Assembly (NCBI RefSeq): GCF_013393905.1 | Contig: NZ_CP040272.1 | Location: 1,612,001-1,676,000, forward strand | Direction of reading: 5' to 3' | DNA: 64,000 bases | From: Nostoc sp. C052 | GTDB taxonomy: Bacteria > Cyanobacteriota > Cyanobacteriia > Cyanobacteriales > Nostocaceae | Shown here: positions 1 through 8,358 of the stretch, one piece after another | Layout of the letters: each line of letters starts with the position of its first letter | Position numbering within the stretch: the stretch's first letter is position 1 | Position numbers and translations under genes: made by a program | Notes under the pieces: model-generated | Told to the model about the DNA's origin: nothing | The model's database searches: none | Seen by the model: only the letters and a program-made list of their open reading frames with translations

Positions 1-1317
1 ACTACTAGGACAACAAGATTGATATGCAGCAACTTCTATTACCTTTGCTCCCTTGATGGTTAATTCTTTAACTAAAACTTCCCTTCCACCGCTTTCAACT
101 CTGGGAAATAAAACCGTTTTACCATCCAGTTGCTCTGGGAAATTTTCTACTAAAGAATCGGCAACAAAATTGGGGGGAATAAAATCTGCTTGCAGAGAGC
201 GTTGTTTGAGACTTTGGGCTGTTTTCTCACCAACAACGGCAATTTTGACACCTGCTAAGGCACGGGTATCTTTACCTTGGGCATTTAGCCTTTCAAAAAA
301 GTAGTCTATGCCATTGGTAGAAGTGAGAATTAACCAGTCGAAGTCAGATAAATGAGCGATCGCACGATCCAAAGCTTCCCAAGTGGAAGGCGGGCCGATT
401 TCTAAGGTAGGCATTTCGATGACTGTTGCACCTAATGCGATCAGGCGATCGCTAAATTGACTCGACTGGCTAACTGAACGTGTCACTAAGATTATTTTAC
501 CAGTAAGGGGAGATCGGGAGAAGTTGCTTGACATAGCAGGGGGGCTAAAAGTTTTGGCTGTAGTCGAATCCTGACAATCTATTTTCTCAGGTTGTAAGTA
601 CTTGCGTAGCCCAACAACTTCGCCAATCACAATTACCGCCGGAGAAAGTGATAATCCGATGGTTTGTTCCCAAATATTGCCTAGTTGCGCTGTCCAAATT
701 TGTTGATTAGGAGTTCCCGCCCAACGGATGATGGCAATGGGTGTTAAGTGCGATCGCCCGTGCCGCATCAGTTGATCTACAATCTCTGCTAGATGCTGCC
801 CTCCCATCAAAATTACCAGTGTCTCTAAGCGTGAGAGTGCCTCCCAATCTAAAACCTCTGGTTCGTGCGCTGTCAATACTGCAAAAGCGCGGCTTAAAAC
901 CGGATCTGTCAGGGGAATTCCTGCTAACAAAGGTGCTGCAAGGGCTGAAGAAATTCCTGGTATTAGTTCAAAATCACAATCGGATGCTGTCAACGCTTCA
1001 ATTTCAGAAGTGGAACGCCCAAAAATTAATGGATCGCCTGATTTGAGCCGTACAACTTGTTTACCTTGCTGACAGTGCGTTACAAGTAACTTATTAATCT
1101 CTGCTTGGCTTGTACTGGGTTTACCACCGCGTTTACCAACATCCAACTTCAGACAATCATCTGGTACGCACTGCAATAATTGAGCATCTACTAAAGCATC
1201 GTAGACTAACACCTGAGCAGCAGCTAAAAGATTGTAAGCCTTTACTGTCAGGTATGCCACATCTCCAGGCCCAGCACCTACAAGGTAGACTTTCCCCTTT
1301 TCTTGATTCACAATCAT
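1..1317 (-). CDS. cobA-hemD: Uroporphyrinogen-III C-methyltransferase / uroporphyrinogen-III synthase fusion (partial)
   Basis: I translated this on the minus strand; the stop lies beyond base 1, leaving about 439 residues. The N-terminal half is a SUMT methyltransferase: the first strand carries the glycine motif VGAGPGDVAYLT, followed by VRLKSGDPLIFGR and the VILMGG region. After a short linker (about residue 260) a HemD-like domain begins at GKIILVTRSVSQSSQF and continues through LILTSTNGIDYFFERL. SUMT makes precorrin-2 for sirohaem and cobalamin; HemD closes the uroporphyrinogen III ring, so the fusion joins consecutive tetrapyrrole steps. The start at 1317 (MIVNQEKGKVYLVGAGPGD) puts the motif at the usual distance from the N-terminus. 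The missing end is only the window edge. I am confident of the family; the symbol is descriptive. Confidence 0.9.
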   Translation of the reverse strand, partial: MIVNQEKGKVYLVGAGPGDVAYLTVKAYNLLAAAQVLVYDALVDAQLLQCVPDDCLKLDVGKRGGKPSTSQAEINKLLVTHCQQGKQVVRLKSGDPLIFGRSTSEIEALTASDCDFELIPGISSALAAPLLAGIPLTDPVLSRAFAVLTAHEPEVLDWEALSRLETLVILMGGQHLAEIVDQLMRHGRSHLTPIAIIRWAGTPNQQIWTAQLGNIWEQTIGLSLSPAVIVIGEVVGLRKYLQPEKIDCQDSTTAKTFSPPAMSSNFSRSPLTGKIILVTRSVSQSSQFSDRLIALGATVIEMPTLEIGPPSTWEALDRAIAHLSDFDWLILTSTNGIDYFFERLNAQGKDTRALAGVKIAVVGEKTAQSLKQRSLQADFIPPNFVADSLVENFPEQLDGKTVLFPRVESGGREVLVKELTIKGAKVIEVAAYQSCCPSS

Positions 1318-1358
1318 TTGTCATTTGTCAATAGTTCTTCTTCCCCAATCCCCTTTAT

Positions 1359-2588
1359 TCAATTCGTTCGCGTATTAATTTTTTGAATGAGCTGATCGAC
1401 TTGCTCAACCATCTCCTTATTTTCTTCTGCTTGGAATAACTCTCTGGCTTTTTTGAAATTTAAAATCGCTTCTTCTAGCTGTTTTTCTCTGCCCAAAGTT
1501 ATGGCTAAATTATAGTAAGCATAAGCATAGTTGGGTACGAGACTAATAGCTTTTTTGTAATGTGCGATCGCTTCTTGTGGCTTACCTTGATCGTCCATCG
1601 CATTTCCCAAACCCGTGTAAGCTTGTGCATGTTTCGGATCGAGCCGAATCGCTTGAGTATATTCGGCGATAGCTTCGGGTAACTGTTCTTGAGCGTATAA
1701 AGCACTTGCTAAATTATAATGAGCGTCTGCATACTTGGGATTGAAACTTATAGCTTTTTTGTATTGTGCGATCGCATCTTCTAGCTTGCCTTGATCGTAT
1801 AGAGCATTTCCCAAAGCGTTATAACCTGCTGGATTTTTCGGATCGAAGCTAATGGCTGCTGTATATTCTGCCACTGCTTCTGTTGGTTTTCCCTGAGCGT
1901 ACAAAGCGTTCCCTAAGTAATAGTGAGCGTCTGCATACTTGGGATCAAGGCTAATGGCTTTTTTGTATTGTGCGATCGCTTCTTCTAGTTTGCCTTGATC
2001 GTATAAAACAGTTCCCAAACGTGCGTAAGTTGGGGCATAATCTGGTTTGAGGCTAATGGCTTGGGTATATTCGGTAATTGCTTCTGTGAGCTTACCTTGA
2101 GCGTAGAGAGCATTTCCTAAGTTATAGTGAGCTTCAGGATACTTGGGTTCGATGCTAATGGCTTTTTTGTATTGTGCGATCGCTGCTTCTAATTGATCCA
2201 CTCTCGCTAAAGTCAAACCCAAATTAAAGTATGCTCCAGAATCTTGAGGATCGAGGCTAATGGCTTTTTTGTATTGTGCGATCGCTTCTTGTGGTTTACC
2301 TTGATCGTCGAGAGTATTTCCTAAACCAATATAAGCTTGTGCAAAGTTTGGTTGTAGTTCAATTGCCTTCCGAAAAGCCGCCTCTGCTCCTTTTAAATCT
2401 CCTTGTTTATAAAGATTATTTCCTTGCTCAAAGCTAGCCGCTGCGTTTTTGTTCTGAGGAAGTGCTGCTCGATCTGAGTCTGAAATTTTTGCTAAAACAA
2501 CGCCAACATCTTTACCAAAGGCAGTATTTCCATTACTCAAACACAAGCAGATAATAGCTGCTACCAGTAGATTGTTGTTTTTCAGCAT
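1359..2588 (-). CDS. Secreted or lipid-anchored TPR-repeat protein (ten TPR units)
   Basis: About 409 residues. The frame opens at 2627, but the ATG at 2588 is preferred: it has AAGG about 9 bases upstream and starts a signal-peptide-like segment (MLKNNNLLVAAIICLCLS). Ten 34-residue TPR units then fill the protein to the C-terminus, each ending in a form of AIAQYKKAISLDPKY. The units alternate between a YKK type and a YTQ/YTA type, which suggests growth by duplication of two-unit blocks. TPR arrays are protein-binding scaffolds; no catalytic domain is visible and the partner is unknown. The exact function cannot be read from the sequence. Confidence 0.85.
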   Translation of the reverse strand: MLKNNNLLVAAIICLCLSNGNTAFGKDVGVVLAKISDSDRAALPQNKNAAASFEQGNNLYKQGDLKGAEAAFRKAIELQPNFAQAYIGLGNTLDDQGKPQEAIAQYKKAISLDPQDSGAYFNLGLTLARVDQLEAAIAQYKKAISIEPKYPEAHYNLGNALYAQGKLTEAITEYTQAISLKPDYAPTYARLGTVLYDQGKLEEAIAQYKKAISLDPKYADAHYYLGNALYAQGKPTEAVAEYTAAISFDPKNPAGYNALGNALYDQGKLEDAIAQYKKAISFNPKYADAHYNLASALYAQEQLPEAIAEYTQAIRLDPKHAQAYTGLGNAMDDQGKPQEAIAHYKKAISLVPNYAYAYYNLAITLGREKQLEEAILNFKKARELFQAEENKEMVEQVDQLIQKINTRTN

Positions 2589-2655
2589 TTTTCTTACCTT
2601 ACCTGCTTGCTTTACATTTAATATCAAGTTCGGCTAATTGCCATCACAAAATACC

Positions 2656-2752
2656 CTAGTACAACACGGCGTAAATAAACCACCCATTTAAAGTAGCCAG
2701 AAAGCTTACAAAATAAGCATTCTTTCTTTTTACTTTTGCCTTCTTGTACTAG
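2656..2752. repeat. 97-bp MITE-like element, copy 1
   Basis: This segment begins CTAGTACAA and ends TTGTACTAG, which are inverted repeats of each other. A near-identical copy in the opposite orientation lies at 43787-43883. The flanking gap (2589-2918) otherwise holds nothing I can identify; an open frame across it is only the translation of this repeat. Confidence 0.8.
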
Positions 2753-2918
2753 CCCCTCTTTGCTTGGCAAAAGCGTAGCTTTGGCGGGGTTATAGCACAA
2801 ATTATAAGTGATTAGGCTAACTTGATACAAGTGTACTCTCATATAATTGTTTATTTGTACACAATAGATGGAGCTTTATTAAGAGTAAAAAATCGTTTTT
2901 TAGGAAGTTGCTGAAACT

Positions 2919-5054
2919 TTATTTTTCCATAAGTTTAATAATAGCTGCAATTAATTCTTCTGGATTAAGAGGCTTAGGTACATGCATCTGAAACCCAGCG
3001 TTTAACGCTTTCTGCTGGTCATCATTTCTTGCAAAGGCAGTCAAGGCAATTGCTGGAATTTGTCCACCTTGTTCTGGGGTTAAAGTTCTCACTTTATTTA
3101 TTAACATATAGCCATCTATATCTGGCATACTAATATCGCTGACTAACACATCTAGCTTGATCTCTGCTAAGGTTTTTAATGCCTCATCAGCCGAAGATAC
3201 TGCAATGACAAAAGCCCCATCTTGCTCTAATACAAAAGCAACAAAATCTCGTGAATCAGTATCATCATCGACAACTAAAACCCGGATATCACTTAGGGGT
3301 AAGGAGTTAGGAGCTAATAATGTCGAGCCATTTTGCTCATCAATTAGCTTTGGTATTGCATCTGGCAGAAGCGGCAAGCTAACAGTAAATATTGCCCCTT
3401 TACCCTCACCTTGACTATCTGCTTGGACGATGCCGCCATGCATTTCGATAATATTACGCACAATTGCCAATCCTAATCCCAATCCCCCAAAATTTCTTGT
3501 AGAGGTGCTATCTGCTTGGCGGAAGTAATCAAACACATAAGGCAAAAAGTCAGCGTTAATTCCCTTACCTGTATCGCTAACAATTATTTGAGCATAGCCA
3601 TCAGCTTCCTCTAATCGCACTTCTACTTTTCCTCCCCTGGGTGTAAATTTGATCGCATTAGAAAGGAGATTCCAGACGACTTGTTGCAAACGAGTCGAGT
3701 CGCCCATAATTTGTCCCACATCTGGTTCAAATTTTGTATTCACCTCAATCAACTTTGTTTCTGCTGCTAAACGCATTGTCTCTAGTGCCGACAATATTGT
3801 AGATTCTAAGTTAATCTTCGTAATATTCAGCGTCAGTTTGCCCTGTAAAATTCTGGAAATATCCAGCAAGTCTTCAATGAGTTGCACCTGTAAGTTGGCA
3901 TTCCGTTCAATTGTGGCTAGTGCTTCCGATATTTTTGTTTGGTCTAACCTGCGGCTTTGCAATAACTTTGACCAGCCGAGAATTGCGTTTAGTGGAGTGC
4001 GTAATTCGTGAGAAAGGACGGCTAAAAATTCATCTTTAATTCGGTTGGCTGTTTCTGCTTTTGCTCGTGCGATTTGTTCTAATTCCAGCAGGTGTGCCCG
4101 TTCTTCAAGTATTTGTTTTTGTTCGTGGATATCTGTACATGTTCCAAACCACTTGACTACAAAACCTTGCTCATCTTTGAGTGGTAAACCTCGCGCTAGT
4201 TGCCAACGATAGGAACCATCCGAAGCCCGTTTAAAGCGATATTCATTGTTATATATAGTGCTATTTTTGACAGCATCAGACCACACCTTATCAGCCCTTT
4301 GGACATCATCTGGATGCAGTGCCGCTAACCAACCAGAACCTAAGGATTGCTCTAATGTTAGTCCTGTGTAATCGCACCAATTTTGATTAAAAAAATCACA
4401 TTCACCGTTAGGTTTAGTTGTCCATACAAGTTGAGGAATTGCCTCAGCTAAGTAACGATAGCGTTCTTCGCTTTGTCGGAGAATTTCTAAGATGCGTTGG
4501 CGTTCAAGAATTTCTTGTTGTAATTGCTCGTTAGTTTTAGTAATTTCATTGGTGCGAACAGCAACCATTTCTTCTAGATGATTCTGGTATTTTCGCAGTT
4601 CTTTCTCTACCCGTAAGCGTTCGGCTATTTGGGTTTGAAGTTCTTGATTTGCTTGTTCTAGTTGAGCAGGGCTAGGAAATGCCAATGCTTGGGGAACTAG
4701 ATACACAAGATTTATTGCTGTAATAAAAGATATTATGGCTGTTACTGCTTTCACAAACCCCGAAACCCAATAGATGGGATGCCAAAGTGTCCAAATATCT
4801 ATTAAATGAGTAGTGCCACAAGCTACAATAAATGCAATAAATAGCAGAAAAATCCAATCAAAGGGCAAATCCTCTCGCTTACGGACAAAGTAGAATAGTG
4901 TAGCTGGAATCGAGTAATAAGCTAGTGCAATAAGCGAGTCAGATAATATGTGTAACCAAACTAAATTTGTTTGCCATAGATAGCAGTGTCCATGTGGAAT
5001 AAATGATTCTGATGTAAAAAGATTAGTCCACAATTCTGATATTATGTTTGGCAT
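2919..5054 (-). CDS. Ethylene-receptor-like hybrid sensor histidine kinase
   Basis: 711 residues. Residues 30-125 form three membrane helices closely resembling the ethylene-binding domain of plant ETR1 and Synechocystis Slr1212: LIALAYYSIPATLFYFV is followed by FIVACGTTHLIDIWT, with Cys79 and His83 spaced like the copper-binding Cys65/His69 of ETR1, and Asp39 matching ETR1 Asp25. A coiled coil (130-190), a PAS domain (about 195-315), a HisKA box with SHELRTPLNAILGW, an HATPase domain (N box NLLSNAIKFTPRGG, G2 box GGLGLGLAIV) and a C-terminal receiver (LVVDDDTDSRDF, DISMPDIDG, late lysine in HVPKPLN) follow. It is therefore a membrane-bound hybrid kinase. Ethylene or another small ligand is inferred from the conserved residues. 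No partner regulator lies next to it. Confidence 0.92.
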   Translation of the reverse strand: MPNIISELWTNLFTSESFIPHGHCYLWQTNLVWLHILSDSLIALAYYSIPATLFYFVRKREDLPFDWIFLLFIAFIVACGTTHLIDIWTLWHPIYWVSGFVKAVTAIISFITAINLVYLVPQALAFPSPAQLEQANQELQTQIAERLRVEKELRKYQNHLEEMVAVRTNEITKTNEQLQQEILERQRILEILRQSEERYRYLAEAIPQLVWTTKPNGECDFFNQNWCDYTGLTLEQSLGSGWLAALHPDDVQRADKVWSDAVKNSTIYNNEYRFKRASDGSYRWQLARGLPLKDEQGFVVKWFGTCTDIHEQKQILEERAHLLELEQIARAKAETANRIKDEFLAVLSHELRTPLNAILGWSKLLQSRRLDQTKISEALATIERNANLQVQLIEDLLDISRILQGKLTLNITKINLESTILSALETMRLAAETKLIEVNTKFEPDVGQIMGDSTRLQQVVWNLLSNAIKFTPRGGKVEVRLEEADGYAQIIVSDTGKGINADFLPYVFDYFRQADSTSTRNFGGLGLGLAIVRNIIEMHGGIVQADSQGEGKGAIFTVSLPLLPDAIPKLIDEQNGSTLLAPNSLPLSDIRVLVVDDDTDSRDFVAFVLEQDGAFVIAVSSADEALKTLAEIKLDVLVSDISMPDIDGYMLINKVRTLTPEQGGQIPAIALTAFARNDDQQKALNAGFQMHVPKPLNPEELIAAIIKLMEK

Positions 5055-5118
5055 AAATGCTTGATTTTTGGGAATCTATAAAATTTAATAATATCCTGTC
5101 TGAAGATAGGAATGAGAA

Positions 5119-5273
5119 GGGAGCATCTCACTTTTGTAAAAACACGTTTGATCTAGCGAATGGAATTCGCGACTATACAGACAAAACCCACGCAGGTGGG
5201 TTTCAAATCTTTTGAGTCCGCGTAGCCGCGATTTCTAATCGCCTGGTATATTTGCTTTCGTTGAGATGCTCCC
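5119..5273. repeat. 155-bp MITE-like element in the 5055-5487 gap
   Basis: GGGAGCATCTCA at 5119-5130 and its perfect reverse complement at 5262-5273 bound the segment. Inside is a hairpin (AAACCCACGCAGGTGGGTTT) and GCGTAGCCGCG-type repeat sequence. The rest of the 5055-5487 gap holds no ORF I can support. Confidence 0.65.
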
Positions 5274-5487
5274 AATGATAGAATAGGTAGACATTAATCT
5301 GAATGCGGTTCGTTAAAAAAAATGACTTTAAATAAAGAGTTAAACTTTAACTTACCTCTATTGGAACATAATTACGGTAGACACTAGGAAATTCCCAAAT
5401 AAAAACCATTCTCACCATAATGATGAGAATGGCAAAAAAATTAGGAGACAGAACAGGAAATTTTAATCTTCGCAATTCTCATTCAAC

Positions 5488-5961
5488 TTAAGATTCACTT
5501 GACTTAACACTCATTTTATCTAACAGTTTAGTGATTTTTTGGGCTTTTTCAGGTTGTCGCTGTTTTTGTAATAAATCTTTAGCTTGTATCAGGTTAGTTT
5601 TCGCTTCTTCTTCTCGCTCTTGCTGCATGAGAATGTTTGCCAGACGCAAGTAAGCATCAGGATTTTTCGGACTGCGGCGAATTACTTCTTGGAATAATTC
5701 TGTTGCTTCCTCTACTTGTCCTTGCTGGTTTAAAACATCTCCCAAAAACAAGCGCACGACATCATTTGTAGAGTTGATAGAAATCACTTTGCGAAAGGCT
5801 GCTTCTGCACCTTGGTAATCTTTTGCTTGAGCAAGATTGATGCCTTTTTGAAACAAGTCTGAGGTTATCAAAGTTTTCCAAGCGAAATAACCAAGGATTG
5901 ACAGACTGAGAACAACTACAACAGCAGCGATAATCGAATTAGTGGGAAAGGTTTCTAGCAT
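5488..5961 (-). CDS. Membrane-anchored TPR protein
   Basis: 157 residues. One N-terminal membrane helix (about residues 9-29, IIAAVVVVLSLSILGYFAW) is followed by about three TPR-like units (AEAAFRKVISINSTN, ATELFQEVIRRSPKN, AKTNLIQAKDLLQ). It starts only 3 bases after the stop of hpt on the same strand, so the two are probably co-transcribed. The TPR face should sit on one side of a membrane as a docking platform. Whether it helps the prenyltransferase is unknown; the only support for a link is the gene order. Confidence 0.85.
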   Translation of the reverse strand: MLETFPTNSIIAAVVVVLSLSILGYFAWKTLITSDLFQKGINLAQAKDYQGAEAAFRKVISINSTNDVVRLFLGDVLNQQGQVEEATELFQEVIRRSPKNPDAYLRLANILMQQEREEEAKTNLIQAKDLLQKQRQPEKAQKITKLLDKMSVKSSES

Positions 5962-5964
5962 TGT

Positions 5965-6963
5965 CTAAGCCAAAAGACAGGCGATAGGAAAAATCAGATA
6001 TTCCATAAAAAAGAGTTTCCAGATAAATTGGTAGAATTGAGCGATCGCACTTTTATCTTGTAAGTCTACCGTCAAACTCCGCACCCACAACCAACCCAAC
6101 AGCCCCAAATGAGTAACTATCAAGAATATGGGGTTAACTGAGGCGACACGTAGCACTCCTGCCAGAATTATTCCCAAATAGCAAGCAGTTATTACCCAAA
6201 GAGACAGATTAAACACAGCTTGCGAGCCGAGTTTGATGGTGAAAGTAGTAATATTGTAGAGGCGATCGCCTTCCATATCGGGGATATCTTTAAAGATCGC
6301 GATCGCAAAAGTAAACACCAAAATAAATAACGTCAGCACCCACACCACAGGCGGAATCGTTTGGCTTTGGTGCAACGCCCAACTATAATGCAGATATAAC
6401 CCTAAATTCACAATCGTACCGCGCACCGAAAAAATACACAGCGCTGCCCAAACGGGAAACTGTTTCAAGCGAATTGGCGGTAAAGAATAAGCAGTACCAA
6501 TAGCCAAACTAATGGCCACCATACCCAATAAGAACGGGCCAGTTAGCCACGCCACAACTAGCGCCAAAATCCCAGTAGAAGCAACAATCAATTGCCCTGT
6601 TTGCTGAGAAAACTCACCAGATGCTAGGGGTAAATGAGGCTTATTAATCTTGTCAATTTCCACATCTTCTAATTGATTCAGCCCCACAATATAGACATTG
6701 CCACACAGACAAGCAATCCATGCGCCCAACAAAGGGAGTAGGGAATACCTTGTATAGACGCGATGAATCGCGTCTATATTTATCGTGTGTGTATTTATCG
6801 CGCCTGTACTAATGGCAACGGCAATTAAATATAAACCCAAAACACTCAGACTTGTACCAATAATTGTGTGCGGGCGAGAGAATTTCCAGAAAGCGTATAA
6901 CCACTGGAAATATGATTGAACGGGTTTGCCTGGTAAAGGGCTGTTTTGAGAACTCTGACTCAT
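5965..6963 (-). CDS. hpt: Homogentisate phytyltransferase
   Basis: 332 residues, a UbiA-family membrane prenyltransferase. It condenses homogentisate with phytyl diphosphate, the first committed step of tocopherol (vitamin E) synthesis. The prenyl-diphosphate/Mg site is visible as NQLEDVEIDKINKPHLPLAS and a second Asp motif as FKDIPDMEGDRLYNI; about eight hydrophobic helices follow the N-terminal FSRPHTIIGTSLS, typical of cyanobacterial Slr1736-type enzymes. Residues about 54-77 (TINIDAIHRVYTRYSLLP) are encoded by a dispersed palindromic repeat (6753-6778) and look like an in-frame insertion in the first loop. It is followed 3 bases later by the TPR membrane gene. Confidence 0.93.
   Translation of the reverse strand: MSQSSQNSPLPGKPVQSYFQWLYAFWKFSRPHTIIGTSLSVLGLYLIAVAISTGAINTHTINIDAIHRVYTRYSLLPLLGAWIACLCGNVYIVGLNQLEDVEIDKINKPHLPLASGEFSQQTGQLIVASTGILALVVAWLTGPFLLGMVAISLAIGTAYSLPPIRLKQFPVWAALCIFSVRGTIVNLGLYLHYSWALHQSQTIPPVVWVLTLFILVFTFAIAIFKDIPDMEGDRLYNITTFTIKLGSQAVFNLSLWVITACYLGIILAGVLRVASVNPIFLIVTHLGLLGWLWVRSLTVDLQDKSAIAQFYQFIWKLFFMEYLIFPIACLLA
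6753..6778. repeat. Palindromic repeat inside hpt
   Basis: TATAGACGCGAT and ATCGCGTCTATA form perfect 12-bp arms with a 2-base centre. A degenerate relative (AAGACGCGATTCATCGCATC) lies near 37393. Here the repeat is translated in frame within hpt. Confidence 0.75.
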
Positions 6964-7756
6964 GAGTAGCTTAAATACTGTATTCTGGCTAGTTGTTAAT
7001 CATTGTTACAGAATTTGGCCATTAACAAGAGCCAAAGACCTACACTTCATGAGTAAGTACGACTGTGGTACTTTTACGATGCATACGGTGAGCGTACCCC
7101 TTTAAGCAAGCTACGCCTACGCAACATAGATATTTGCTCTCAAAATCCAAGCAACTTCTTGCATAGTGCGGGGATGTGTTTGTTTGCCTTGTGCCTTCTT
7201 TCACGATGAAAGAAAGCAAATGTGGAGGCATAACAGCTTATTAATACCTGAGTTCGATATAACAGAAACGCTTCAAAATCAATGATAATCAATACTCTAT
7301 CAATTAGAAATCCTGGTTCTTCGGCTTCTTTTATGGAATAAATTAAATTAATTAAAATTTAATGCCTATATTTTTAAATTATTTTAGCCTAAAACTGCTA
7401 CCCTGCAAAGCTTTACAAGTCTGCGTAAGCATTATCCCACTGTCAAAAAACACGCATCTAAAAAACCTAAAACCGAAAAATCACTTAAGAACGCTGATCT
7501 AACTGCTGCTTAGTTTCTGCTTCTTTTTCAACGATTCAACTTAACTCAGCCTCTAAAAGAAGTTGGGTAACTTTTTCTTGCTTCTATTCATTGCTGCTAA
7601 ATGCCAATTAGTCCAAACTCAAATTGGACATAGAAAGGTATTATGTCAAGAATGTTTTGATATCTTGATGCAGAGTTATGAAGAAGTCCCGACTTCCTAA
7701 AGAAGTCGGGGATCTTTTTGTTCATAACTACTTTTTAAATGTTGTATCAGCACCTA
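6964..7756. other. Intergenic region with repeat remnants
   Basis: No gene is supported here. It contains GCGTAGGCGTAGC-type repeat sequence near 7105-7122, a 20-base stretch at 7243-7262 identical to one end of the element at 60926-61129, and the hairpin at 7688-7710. The open frame at 7040-7231 has no recognisable protein character. Confidence 0.5.
7688..7710 (+). terminator. Hairpin followed by T-rich run
   Basis: CCCGACTTC and GAAGTCGGG form a perfect 9-bp stem with a 5-base loop, followed by GATCTTTTTG. It could act as a rho-independent terminator for rightward transcription or be a dispersed hairpin repeat; no rightward gene ends just upstream. Confidence 0.5.
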
Positions 7757-7906
7757 CTAATTATCATCTTTACGCTTATCGTAAGGCTCACCTGTAAAAG
7801 GTTGTACCCCAATAACAGGATAAGCATCATCCGTAGGGCCAAAAATCCGCATCGCAGCTTCAGAAATATACTGGGTTATGTTAGCAATGATTTTGGAAAT
7901 AGCCAT
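7757..7906 (-). CDS. Conserved-looking small protein of 49 residues
   Basis: ATG at 7906 has a strong ribosome-binding site (GAGGAG about 9 bases upstream). The product begins MAISKIIANITQYISEAAMR, with an amphipathic N-terminal helix, then a Gly/Pro/Asp-containing middle (FGPTDDAYPVIGVQPF) and a charged end. No membrane segment or signal peptide is visible. The good Shine-Dalgarno sequence, isolated setting and balanced composition argue for a real gene. I do not recognise the family with certainty and give no function. Confidence 0.65.
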   Translation of the reverse strand: MAISKIIANITQYISEAAMRIFGPTDDAYPVIGVQPFTGEPYDKRKDDN

Positions 7907-8295
7907 AATATTTGACTCCTCTTTTCGAGTCACTTTAATGGTGATTCCTATACTGTAATGCTAATATTCAAAGCTGGCTCTAATTCTCAATATATTGAGA
8001 ACTTATGCAATGTTTATTTAGACAACTTCGCAATACTTTAGCTTCTCAAAACGCCAAACTTTTCTCTTCGATTTTAATTGTAACATAGTTATTTCTTCAA
8101 CCCTAGTCGGGGTAAGAGGCTGGCAAGTAAACTTTCTCTGACAAAATCTTGTTTCTTTTCATTAGCCGCCCGATCCAATTAACATTATTGCTAGCTATTA
8201 CTATTAAAAAATATTAAGTATTTGATGAAGTTAGTATTAATTTGACTATGAACCTGCCTTTTGACAGCGATCTCAGAAAATATACTTGCTGGGAG
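7907..8295. other. Intergenic region upstream of the NAD operon
   Basis: AT-rich sequence between the divergent small gene and pncB. No ORF, RNA gene or clear repeat was found in it; it should hold the promoter of the 49-residue gene. Confidence 0.5.
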
Positions 8296-8330
8296 TTGAC
8301 ATTATTTATGGTAAATATTACCATAAATAA
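8296..8330 (+). promoter_or_regulatory. pncB promoter with overlapping palindromic operator (probable NrtR site)
   Basis: TTGACA (8296-8301) is followed after 17 bases by TACCAT (8319-8324), a fair sigma-70 promoter. The whole spacer and -10 lie in a palindrome (8302-8330) whose 13-bp arms, TTATTTATGGTAA and TTACCATAAATAA, are perfect around a 3-base centre. A bound repressor would block RNA polymerase. The operon it controls encodes the NAD repressor NrtR, so NrtR is the natural candidate; this assignment is inference. Confidence 0.75.
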
Positions 8331-8358
8331 AAGAAGCATCTTGTAAGGAAGCTCTTGC

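Noticed and set aside
2624..2842. 72-residue open frame on the minus strand upstream of the TPR gene
   Set aside because: It is mainly the translation of the 97-bp MITE-like element and has no protein family character.
7040..7231. 63-residue open frame on the minus strand
   Set aside because: No ribosome-binding site or family; part of it is dispersed repeat sequence.
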